Assembly: GCA_946480965.1 (NCBI GenBank)
Contig: CAMLMI010000324.1
Location: 1-5,553 of the forward strand
Reading direction: 5' to 3'
DNA from: an uncultured Verrucomicrobiales bacterium
GTDB taxonomy: Bacteria > Verrucomicrobiota > Verrucomicrobiae > Limisphaerales > CANJSG01
DNA length: 5,553 bases
The stretch's first letter is position 1. Each line of letters starts with the position of its first letter. The position numbers and the translations under genes were made by a program. Positions 1 to 5,310 of this stretch are shown here, piece after piece. The notes below the pieces were generated by a model. That model did no database searches and was not told the DNA's origin. It saw only the letters and a list, made by a program, of their open reading frames with translations.

Positions 1-263
1 GGGAAACCTGCGCTACGACCGTGACCGGCCCCGTTTCGGGATTCCGGCCCATCTCCACCCACCGGAGAGAGGGAAGAACCTGGTTTCTCGATCTCGAAAA
101 ATCCCGATTCTCACTTTCGCGCGAGTGCACGGACGCCGAGCGGGACAGTTGCGTCCAATTCCCGAGCAGCTCTGCTGATATGCCGCCTTGTCGCCCGATT
201 TTGCTGACCTGCGCCCCTCTCAAGTGCCGCCCCGGCGTGCCGATACTCTCCCCAAGATGAGGG
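1..263. other. Intergenic region upstream of the pilin gene; no gene supported
   Basis: No convincing gene is visible here. One plus-strand frame (21-260) is open for 79 codons, but its Cys/Arg/Pro/Ser-rich translation has no recognisable domain and no ribosome binding site. Another frame is open from the left edge to a stop at 176-178 and could be the tail of a gene outside the window, but nothing in it is recognisable. Two short inverted repeats are present: GGAC-N6-GTCC at 143-156, with another GGAC at 131-134, and AGCAG-CT-CTGCT at 165-176. They lie roughly 90-150 bp upstream of the sigma-54 promoter, where an enhancer-binding activator such as a PilR-type regulator would be expected to bind. 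That role is inference only. Confidence 0.5.
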
Positions 264-279
264 TGGCACCCGTGGTGCT
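264..279 (+). promoter_or_regulatory. Sigma-54 (RpoN) -24/-12 promoter of the pilin gene
   Basis: The sequence TGGCACCCGTGGTGCT matches the RpoN consensus TGGCACG-N4-TTGCW at the key positions. The invariant GG (265-266) and GC (277-278) are separated by exactly 10 nt, and TGGCAC is perfect. Deviations are C for G just after the -24 block and G for the first T of the -12 block. With the C of GC at -12, transcription would start near 290, giving a leader of about 93 nt before the pilin ATG. Major pilin genes in several Gram-negative bacteria are transcribed by RpoN under the PilS-PilR two-component system, so the location fits. No activator gene lies in the window. Confidence 0.75.
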
Positions 280-290
280 ATTTCTCATTC

Positions 291-361
291 GCGGTCACGA
301 CGGGCAATGAGTGAGCCGACAACGTAATCAAATAATCAGCCCGCCGTCTGGTTCACACCGC
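291..361 (+). other. Possible structured 5' leader of the pilin mRNA
   Basis: The first bases after the predicted transcription start can pair with sequence just upstream of the pilin start. GCGGT (291-295) pairs with ACCGC (357-361), and GACGG (299-303) pairs with CCGTC (344-348), enclosing an open central region. An alternative helix, CGGGC (301-305) with GCCCG (339-343), competes with the second stem. The outer helix begins almost exactly at the predicted +1, which could protect the 5' end of an abundant pilin mRNA. The helices are short and the DNA is GC-rich, so chance pairing is quite possible. Confidence 0.25.
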
Positions 362-382
362 GACCAACAACAGACTCGCAAC

Positions 383-730
383 ATGAAAACTCAGCGCAAC
401 AACAAGGGCTTCACCCTCGTCGAAATCATGATCGTCGTGGCGATCATCGGCCTCCTCGCCGCCATCGCCATCCCGAACTTCGTCAAGGCCCGCACCACGG
501 CCCAGACCAACGCCTGCATCGCGAACCTCAAGCAGATCGACGGCGCCAAGGAGCAGTATGCCCTCGAGGAGAAGCTCGCCCCCGGTGCTACCTGTGATAT
601 GGCCGCAATCGCCGGCACTTCTGCCGACTACATCAAGGCTACGCCCGAATGCCCTGCTGGTGGCACCTACACGGTTGGCAACATCGGCACCGCTCCGGAC
701 TGCAATATCACCGACCACGATCTTCCCTGA
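383..730 (+). CDS. Type IV pilin / prepilin-type N-terminal cleavage/methylation domain protein
   Basis: This 115-residue protein is a type IV pilin or pseudopilin-like subunit. The class III signal is MKTQRNNKG followed by FTLVEIMIVV: the prepilin peptidase would cut after Gly9, leaving N-methylated Phe as residue 1 and Glu at mature position 5. Residues 10-33 form the hydrophobic helix that anchors the prepilin in the membrane and packs the filament core. The globular part is short (about 80 residues), with Cys45, Cys71, Cys90 and Cys107 and a CPAGGTY motif at 90-96, a pattern I recognise from small pilins of Verrucomicrobiota and relatives. A Cys90-Cys107 disulfide is plausible. ATG 383 is chosen because it gives a canonical leader; an in-frame GTG at 311 would add 24 unrelated residues. 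No Shine-Dalgarno is visible. A sigma-54 promoter lies upstream and an intrinsic terminator downstream, suggesting strong, separately terminated expression. Whether it is a major pilin or a type II secretion pseudopilin cannot be settled here. Confidence 0.93.
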   Translation: MKTQRNNKGFTLVEIMIVVAIIGLLAAIAIPNFVKARTTAQTNACIANLKQIDGAKEQYALEEKLAPGATCDMAAIAGTSADYIKATPECPAGGTYTVGNIGTAPDCNITDHDLP

Positions 731-760
731 TCATTCGGGATTCAGATCGAATCTCTCCCA

Positions 761-789
761 AACCCGCGAGTGCTCCTCGCGGGTTTTTT
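761..789 (+). terminator. Rho-independent terminator after the pilin gene
   Basis: A perfect 10-bp GC-rich stem, AACCCGCGAG (761-770) with CTCGCGGGTT (776-785), closes a 5-nt loop (771-775) and runs into six T residues (784-789). It begins 30 nt after the pilin stop codon. It would end most pilin transcripts before the following O-antigen-ligase-like gene, so that gene must rely on read-through or on its own promoter. Confidence 0.9.
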
Positions 790-828
790 GTTGCTCAAGG
801 CGGTTCCCGATCCCGCCGCTTCCCACGG

Positions 829-3327
829 GTGGCGACGATTCCCACAACCCCATCCACCGGGCTCGTTTCCGGCCGCCGGCCCAGAGCCAGGTTTCTGCTG
901 GCCGCAGTCGGCGGCGCGTTCGTGATCGGGCTGGTCCCCAACTCCGCCACTTGGCCGCATTCGTGGACGGGCTGGTGGGCCGTCTGGCTGTTTGGCGCGG
1001 GGCTGGCGGTGGCCATCGTGTCTGGAGCGGTGCGGATACCCGGGCCGAAAAGCTTCGGCGCGTTCCTCCTGCCCGTGATCGCCGCGCTGGTCGCGGCGGC
1101 GATGGCTGCGGATCAACCGATCCCTTCCTGGGCATCGCTCGCGGCGTTTGCGCCGTTAATCGCAACGGCTGTGCTGGCTTCGGCCTTTTCCAGTGACAGC
1201 GCGGAGCGACTGCTGCCCTGGATGTCGGCGGGAGGCCTGGTGGTTTCCGCCGTCGCCCTTTGGCGCTGGGCGATGCAGGACGTGGCCCTGGAATCCATCA
1301 CGGTTCAGCAGGTGAACGGCCTGCTCGGTTCCGACGTTTTCCCGATCCAATGGACGGAGACGCGTAATGGCCATCCCTTCGGCCATCAGAACTATCTTGC
1401 GGGCTTTCTGCTGCTCGCGCTCCCGTTCTGGCTGGCGGAACTCGGGGCGGCGGTGCGCTGGCGACGGCTGGTCGGGTTGGCGGGATTGGTGGTCGGGATT
1501 GTCGCGCTGGGCAGCACCATGACGCGGGCCGCGCTCCCGGCCCTGGCCGGAATGCTGGTCCTGATCCTGGCTTGGACCGGATGGCGTCGTGTCTGGGCCG
1601 TGCGTCGCTGGGCGTTGTGGCTGCTGGGCGGATCGGCCGTGGTGACGGGTCTCTTTCTCGCCAATCCCCGCACCCAGATGATGCTCGATCAGGGCCAGGG
1701 CGTGTCCGCCGCGTGGCAAACCGATGTCCGCCAGCAGATGCTCCAGGCGGGGCTGCGGTTGCTGGAGGGTCGCGCCGCGCTCGGCATCGGCCCGGGCAAC
1801 GTGGCTTCCGAATACCCGCGGGTTCGCGGCGCTCTGGCCGCCGGTCTTGAGTCGAACTACCAGCTGCACAACACGCCCCTTCAGCTCGCGGTGGAAACCG
1901 GCTGGATCGGTCTCGGCACCGTGCTCGTGCTGGGCTTGGCCAGCGTCGCGCGTTGGTGGCGTCTGGCACCCGGAGCGAAGGCCGGTGAACTGCCGGTGGC
2001 GTTCTGGGCCGGGGTCGGTTTCCTGGCCTATGCCGCGTATTCCCTCAGCGACTACCAGCTCGATGTCGTGACGATCAGCTCTCTCGTCGGGCTGTGCTTG
2101 GGGTTGCTCTGGGCTCAGGAACCGACCGATGAAGCCAAGGAAGCCAGCGGTTCACGATTTGGTTTCGGCCGAAGCGCCGCCATCGCCTCCGTCCTGCTCC
2201 TCGCCGGGATTCTCGGCGCGGGCGCGTGGCAGGGCCGCGCCCGGGCGCGTTTCCACGAAGTCGTCGCTTCGGTTCGCCAAGGAGACGCCGTCGCCTTCAA
2301 CGCCCTGGCGGAAGCCGCCCATCGTCTCGATCCGAAGAATCCGTTCTACCCGGAAAAGCTCGGTGCCTGGCACGTGGAGGCGCTCGTGCGCTCGACCAAT
2401 TCCGCCGCGGCGGATCTCCACCGCGCCAAAGCCATCCGCTGGCTGGAAGCCACGCTGGAGGCGGAGCCCGATGCGGAATACGCGCACTTCAACCTGGCCT
2501 GGCTGAAGCTCGAATCGGCTCCGGACGCCGCGCTGCGCCACTTCCACCGCGCCGCCCATCTCGTGCCCGACCGCAAGGGCGTTTACTGGGGAAGCGCGAC
2601 CGCCCTCGCCGCGCTTGGCCATGCGCGCGAAGCCGCCGAGGCGCTCGCCCTTGAACTCATGCTCGATCCCGGTTGGCTCCAAGCCCCATCCTCGTGGCTA
2701 AGGAAGCCTTTCCCTGAATTGCGTTCCAACGCGGTCGAACACGCCCGCCAGTTCCTGGATACGGCCGCGCGCGAAACCGGTGCCCCTTGGCTGCGGCAGA
2801 AGGCCGACACGCTCGGCTGGCTCGCGCGGCATCCCGTGGATTCCGGCGAGGGGCGCATCGTCCACGCGGCGGCTTGGCGGGCCTTGACGATCGCCCCGGG
2901 CGGCGACGAGCCGCCCGTCTCGGCCGATTCCGCTCCGTGGGAACTGGTCCGGGCTGCTTGGAGATCCGGCTCCGCCGGGGAAAAGCGCCGGCTGCTCATC
3001 CAGGCCAGCTACCGCTCGACCCGCAAGGTGCCGACCGAGGAACGTCTCAGGGCCTGGGTGGAGCGCGTCTCGTTGGATTCATGGGCCGAAGTGGTGCGGG
3101 CCGAGCCCGCGTGGGAACTTCTTTCCGGCTACCGTCGCCAACGCTCGGGCTACAACCTCATCGCCCGCCACGCCGAAGGGGCGAAACCAGCGGACCTCCC
3201 CAACTACGAGGAGAACACTTTCTACGAAACTTTCTTCGCACCTCTGGCCGGGCTGAAGAGCGACGTGCCTTCGCCATTCTTTCTGCGCGAGCTGGACCGC
3301 ATCGTCGATCCCGTGCTGAAGCCGTGA
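829..3327 (+). CDS. O-antigen ligase (Wzy_C) family membrane protein with C-terminal TPR-like region; candidate pilin glycosyltransferase
   Basis: The protein (832 residues from GTG 829) belongs to the O-antigen ligase/polymerase superfamily, integral membrane enzymes that move lipid-linked glycans to lipid A, other glycans or, in PglL/TfpO enzymes, to pilin. I count about 12-13 hydrophobic segments between residues 22 and 467. Family hallmarks are FGHQNYLAG (184-192), STMTRAA with Arg233 (229-235), GIGPGN, and LHNTPLQLAVETGWIG with His347 and Glu356; the Arg and His correspond to residues essential in WaaL-type ligases. After the last segment (about 450-467), residues 485-616 resemble TPR helices, including AHFNLAWLKLE. 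Residues 617-832 are not recognised. The frame stays open back to 649, overlapping the pilin and its terminator, so the start is uncertain; GTG 829 is the first plausible start beyond the terminator. Position directly behind a pilin suggests pilin O-glycosylation, but LPS or exopolysaccharide synthesis is a real alternative. Confidence 0.87.
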   Translation: MATIPTTPSTGLVSGRRPRARFLLAAVGGAFVIGLVPNSATWPHSWTGWWAVWLFGAGLAVAIVSGAVRIPGPKSFGAFLLPVIAALVAAAMAADQPIPSWASLAAFAPLIATAVLASAFSSDSAERLLPWMSAGGLVVSAVALWRWAMQDVALESITVQQVNGLLGSDVFPIQWTETRNGHPFGHQNYLAGFLLLALPFWLAELGAAVRWRRLVGLAGLVVGIVALGSTMTRAALPALAGMLVLILAWTGWRRVWAVRRWALWLLGGSAVVTGLFLANPRTQMMLDQGQGVSAAWQTDVRQQMLQAGLRLLEGRAALGIGPGNVASEYPRVRGALAAGLESNYQLHNTPLQLAVETGWIGLGTVLVLGLASVARWWRLAPGAKAGELPVAFWAGVGFLAYAAYSLSDYQLDVVTISSLVGLCLGLLWAQEPTDEAKEASGSRFGFGRSAAIASVLLLAGILGAGAWQGRARARFHEVVASVRQGDAVAFNALAEAAHRLDPKNPFYPEKLGAWHVEALVRSTNSAAADLHRAKAIRWLEATLEAEPDAEYAHFNLAWLKLESAPDAALRHFHRAAHLVPDRKGVYWGSATALAALGHAREAAEALALELMLDPGWLQAPSSWLRKPFPELRSNAVEHARQFLDTAARETGAPWLRQKADTLGWLARHPVDSGEGRIVHAAAWRALTIAPGGDEPPVSADSAPWELVRAAWRSGSAGEKRRLLIQASYRSTRKVPTEERLRAWVERVSLDSWAEVVRAEPAWELLSGYRRQRSGYNLIARHAEGAKPADLPNYEENTFYETFFAPLAGLKSDVPSPFFLRELDRIVDPVLKP

Positions 3328-3389
3328 GGCCGTTGGCCGGGCCTGTCCTGAGCTTTGCGGAAGCTATCTCGTGCAAAGGCCGCCTAGCC

Positions 3390-3425
3390 CGCGAAGGGAG
3401 GGCGGAAGTGTTTTCTTCCTTCGCG
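3390..3425. terminator. Hairpin between convergent genes, possible bidirectional terminator
   Basis: CGCGAAGGGAG (3390-3400) pairs with CTTCCTTCGCG (3415-3425) over 11 bp with one G-T pair, around a 14-nt loop. It lies between the ends of the ligase gene (3327) and the minus-strand lipoprotein gene (3470), where a bidirectional terminator would be useful. A T-run (3411-3414) sits in the loop rather than after the stem, so a standard intrinsic mechanism is not supported. A weaker 5-bp hairpin, AGCTT-TGCGG-AAGCT, lies at 3351-3365. The right arm overlaps a nonamer repeat. Confidence 0.35.
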
Positions 3426-3444
3426 CCCGTTGCGTCCTCTGCGT
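3418..3444 (+). repeat. Three degenerate 9-bp tandem units (TTCGCG/TTGCG/TCTGCG type)
   Basis: Three contiguous nonamers are visible: CCTTCGCGC, CCGTTGCGT and CCTCTGCGT, followed by GAGCGG. The pattern resembles the dispersed intergenic repeat of the general form TTTGCG-TCTTTGCG-TGAG that I remember from Verrucomicrobiota and some other phyla, where it often produces spurious LCVLCVS-type peptides. That recognition is from memory. Function is unknown. Confidence 0.5.
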
Positions 3445-3469
3445 GAGCGGATGTCCCCCGATGCCGCCG

Positions 3470-4330
3470 TCACTTCCCCGACTTCAGTTCCAGGAACCAG
3501 TCGCCGGGCTCGGGAGTGGGAAATTCGATCCTCGCCGCCGTCACCACGCCGATGGCCGAGTGCGCCGCGCCGGTGCGCGGGTTCAACCAGCGCGCCTGGC
3601 AGTTCTTGGGCACCGCTCCCAGAGCCACCGACACGCTCCGCTCGCCCGGCGTGTAGGCGAGGAACCAGTCCCCGCTGTCCGTCCGCAGCGCCACTATCTG
3701 CCGTGCGGGATCGGCACCGTTGGCCGGCTGCGCGACCAGCTCGGGGCACGAGCGCAGCCGCCAGAATTCGACCGCGTTCAGCGTCTCGAAGAGCGCCGTG
3801 TTCTGCCCGCGCGCGGCCGGGGACATCAGGTTGCCCGCCTCGCCGAGATCGGAGGCCGGGTTGTTGAACAGGGCCTGGAAATACGGCGCGCGCACCGTCT
3901 CGTTGTCCAGCGGCGGCGCGTTCAGCCGCTCCATCTGCGCCGGGGCCGTGCAGTAGAAGGAGCCGGAGATCCCGTGCAGCCCGGTGTTCGCGGAGTCGCT
4001 GCACTCCGTCTTCCAGGTCCAGCGCCCGGCTTCGTTCGGCACGAAGCGCACCTGCCAGTTCTGCCCGCCCCGATACGCCGCCGGGACGACCATCTCGCGG
4101 CCGCCGTTCGAGGCGAAGCGCACCACCACGCGGACCGACGTCGCGTTCGTCTCATACACGCGCGCGCTGGAGAAGGTCCGCTCGAACACGCTCCATTTGC
4201 CGAGACGCGTCTCCGCCTCCACGGGCTTCGTCGCGCAGCCCACCAGGGCCGAGGCGGCCACCGCCGCCAGGAACCCGGCCTTGCCGGAAAAATTCTTCGC
4301 CACCGTTGCCGCGCTCTTGGATGCGTTCAT
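3470..4330 (-). CDS. Lipoprotein with DUF5060-like and collagen-binding-like domains, lacking the usual glycosidase barrel
   Basis: The gene encodes 286 residues from ATG 4328-4330. The N-terminus has basic residues, a hydrophobic stretch (about 18-31) and a lipobox LVGC ending at Cys32, so it is predicted to be lipidated and sent to the outer or inner membrane. Residues 43-128 resemble DUF5060, the Ig-like domain at the start of many glycoside hydrolases (WSVFERTF, VPAAYRGGQNWQVRFVPNEAG, RWTWKTEC). Residues about 185-283 resemble the 'putative collagen-binding' C-terminal domain of apiosidase-like (DUF4038/GH140) enzymes (DWFLAYTPGERSVSVAL, ARWLNPRTG, PTPEPGDWFLEL). The roughly 300-residue catalytic barrel normally between them is absent; only about 55 residues connect the two. 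It is thus more likely a carbohydrate-binding or structural surface protein than an enzyme. An upstream ATG at 4432 would add 34 residues that hide the signal, so 4330 is preferred. Substrate unknown. Confidence 0.82.
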   Translation of the reverse strand: MNASKSAATVAKNFSGKAGFLAAVAASALVGCATKPVEAETRLGKWSVFERTFSSARVYETNATSVRVVVRFASNGGREMVVPAAYRGGQNWQVRFVPNEAGRWTWKTECSDSANTGLHGISGSFYCTAPAQMERLNAPPLDNETVRAPYFQALFNNPASDLGEAGNLMSPAARGQNTALFETLNAVEFWRLRSCPELVAQPANGADPARQIVALRTDSGDWFLAYTPGERSVSVALGAVPKNCQARWLNPRTGAAHSAIGVVTAARIEFPTPEPGDWFLELKSGK

Positions 4331-4336
4331 GGGCCG

Positions 4337-4365
4337 AACACAGCCCAATCCGTCCCCACTGTCAA
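4337..4365 (-). promoter_or_regulatory. Candidate sigma-70-type promoter for the minus-strand lipoprotein gene
   Basis: On the minus strand a perfect -35 box TTGACA (complement of 4360-4365) is followed after exactly 17 nt by TGTGTT (complement of 4337-4342), a poor -10 box matching TATAAT at three of six positions. The start point would fall about 7 nt further on, at or next to the A of the ATG (4330), implying a leaderless or nearly leaderless message. The weak -10 keeps confidence low. Confidence 0.35.
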
Positions 4366-4413
4366 ACCCGCCAACATTGCGCCCGCCAATGCCGCCGCTA
4401 TCTTCGCCCTCCC

Positions 4414-5034
4414 GTGAACGACATCTGCGCAACCGAACTCCGCGAAGTGGCCGACGGCGTCCTCGTCTGGTCCTGCTATTCGCCGCACCACAAGGTGGAG
4501 CTCACCTCCACCGCCGTGCTCCACAAGGGGTTCATCTACGTCTTCGATCCCATCCCGCTCGCCGGCGGTCCGCTGCGCGAGCTCGAATCCATGGGCCGTC
4601 CCTGGGCGATCATCCTCACCAACGAGAACCACACCCGCGCGACCCTCGACTTCAAGCGCCGTTGGCAGACCACCGTGCTCACCCATCCCCGCGCCCAGGT
4701 GGATGTCCCCGAGATCCAATACTTCGCCCGGCTTCAGGAACGGTGGGAGGACTGGAAGCTCATCCACCTCGCCGGCGCCGTTCCAGGCGAACAAGCCTTC
4801 TACCTCAAGCCCCGAAATCTGCTCATCGTCGGTGACGCTCTGTTCAATCTCCCCGAGCACGGCGGCTTCCAGGTCCTGTCCGACAAATACTGCGAAGACC
4901 CGGAGATGCTCCGCCGCAGCCTCGGCCAGCTCGTGGACCTGAACGTGAAGACCCTCACCTTGGCCCACGGCCAACCGATCACCGGCAATGTCCGCCAACG
5001 CCTGCGCGACCTGCTGGGCCACGACACGAAGTAA
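4414..5034 (+). CDS. Metallo-beta-lactamase-fold protein with degenerate metal-binding motif
   Basis: This 206-residue protein has the layout of the metallo-beta-lactamase (MBL) fold: an N-terminal beta-rich part (DGVLVWSC, STAVLHKGFIYVFDPIPL, residues 15-49), a motif-1 region LTNENHTR (68-75), PGEQAFYL (124-131), IVGDALFN (138-145) and LAHGQPI (183-189). In active MBL hydrolases motif 1 reads HxHxDH; here the corresponding positions are Asn70, Asn72, Thr74 and Arg75, and the His of the PGH region is Glu126. Asp141 and His185 are kept. A normal dinuclear zinc site therefore looks impossible, although His73 could take part in an altered site. I recall a TNxxHxR subgroup of MBL-like proteins, so this may be a lineage feature rather than decay. 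GTG 4414 is chosen because the frame upstream, back to ATG 4306, overlaps the divergent gene and encodes non-domain Arg-rich sequence. No Shine-Dalgarno is seen. Substrate unknown. Confidence 0.85.
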   Translation: MNDICATELREVADGVLVWSCYSPHHKVELTSTAVLHKGFIYVFDPIPLAGGPLRELESMGRPWAIILTNENHTRATLDFKRRWQTTVLTHPRAQVDVPEIQYFARLQERWEDWKLIHLAGAVPGEQAFYLKPRNLLIVGDALFNLPEHGGFQVLSDKYCEDPEMLRRSLGQLVDLNVKTLTLAHGQPITGNVRQRLRDLLGHDTK

Positions 5035-5050
5035 CGTCCCGCAGCCGGAG

Positions 5051-5070
5051 CGGCGAACGGGAGGTCGCCG
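5051..5070 (+). terminator. Weak hairpin downstream of the MBL-fold gene
   Basis: CGGCGA (5051-5056) pairs with TCGCCG (5065-5070) around an 8-nt loop, 16 nt after the stop codon. There is no T-run, so if it helps end transcription it would not do so as a standard intrinsic terminator. A perfect 10-bp palindrome, CGATCGATCG, follows at 5084-5093. Confidence 0.2.
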
Positions 5071-5103
5071 GTGATCAGACAGGCGATCGATCGACCCAGC
5101 AGC

Positions 5104-5207
5104 AACCCACCCCCCGACCCCTCCGAGGAGGGGATAAGGCAGAACGCCAACCGGCTGCCGGATGCTTGTCCTCCGATTCCCCTCCTCGGAGGGGTCAGGG
5201 GTGGGTT
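5104..5207. repeat. REP/BIME-like inverted pair of GC-rich palindromic elements
   Basis: Two arms of about 30 nt are near-perfect inverted copies: the left arm 5104-5133 and the reverse complement of 5179-5207 differ only by CCG versus TG in the middle. Each arm has the same head (AACCCACCCC) and its own inner palindrome, CCCCTCC-GA-GGAGGGG at 5118-5133 and CCCCTCC-TC-GGAGGGG at 5179-5194. A 45-nt spacer separates them. Two head-to-head palindromes in an intergenic gap match the architecture of bacterial interspersed mosaic elements or a small MITE. Similar CCCCTCC...GGAGGGG repeats are, from memory, common in Verrucomicrobiota and some other phyla, and REP elements are usually moved by RAYT (IS200/IS605-like) transposases; none is encoded here. 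Confidence 0.8.
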
Positions 5208-5222
5208 CTTCCGAACCTCCGC

Positions 5223-5250
5223 GTTCAGCGTTGAATGTTCGACGGTCGAT
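5223..5250 (+). repeat. Degenerate heptamer tandem array (GTTCGAT-like)
   Basis: Four contiguous 7-bp units are seen: GTTCAGC, GTTGAAT, GTTCGAC and GGTCGAT, followed by GTTT. It lies 16 nt after the BIME-like element and about 60 bp before the next gene. Repeats of this GTTGAAT/GTTCGAT style are familiar to me from intergenic regions of Verrucomicrobiota, often as longer arrays, so this looks like a short or decayed copy. Function is unknown. Confidence 0.55.
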
Positions 5251-5310
5251 GTTTCCCCGCCTTTCCCATCCGCCGCTTGCAGTCCAAACGTCGTCGCCTA
5301 CCCTCCGCGC

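Noticed and set aside
29..40. CCCCG-TTT-CGGG hairpin as terminator of an upstream gene
   Set aside because: Very short stem without a T-run, and no upstream gene can be confirmed.
21..260. Open plus-strand frame of 79 codons upstream of the pilin
   Set aside because: Arg/Cys/Pro-rich translation without domain, signal or start context; it lies in the promoter-bearing region and ends next to the sigma-54 site.
311..382. GTG at 311 as the pilin start
   Set aside because: It would bury the class III prepilin leader behind 24 unrelated residues; ATG 383 gives the canonical short basic leader.
649..828. N-terminal extension of the ligase frame into the pilin gene
   Set aside because: The translation of 649-828 runs through the pilin in another frame and through the terminator, and reads as non-protein-like His/Arg/Pro sequence.
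558..1196. Long plus-strand frame (212 codons) across the pilin and ligase genes
   Set aside because: Shadow frame in GC-rich DNA; overlaps two better supported genes and has no domain.
3371..4417. Long plus-strand frame (348 codons) antisense to the DUF5060 lipoprotein gene
   Set aside because: Arg/Ala/Pro-rich antisense shadow; the minus-strand frame has a lipobox and recognisable domains.
5104..5250. CRISPR array
   Set aside because: The repeats are one inverted palindrome pair and contiguous 7-bp units; there are no regularly spaced direct repeats with unique spacers.
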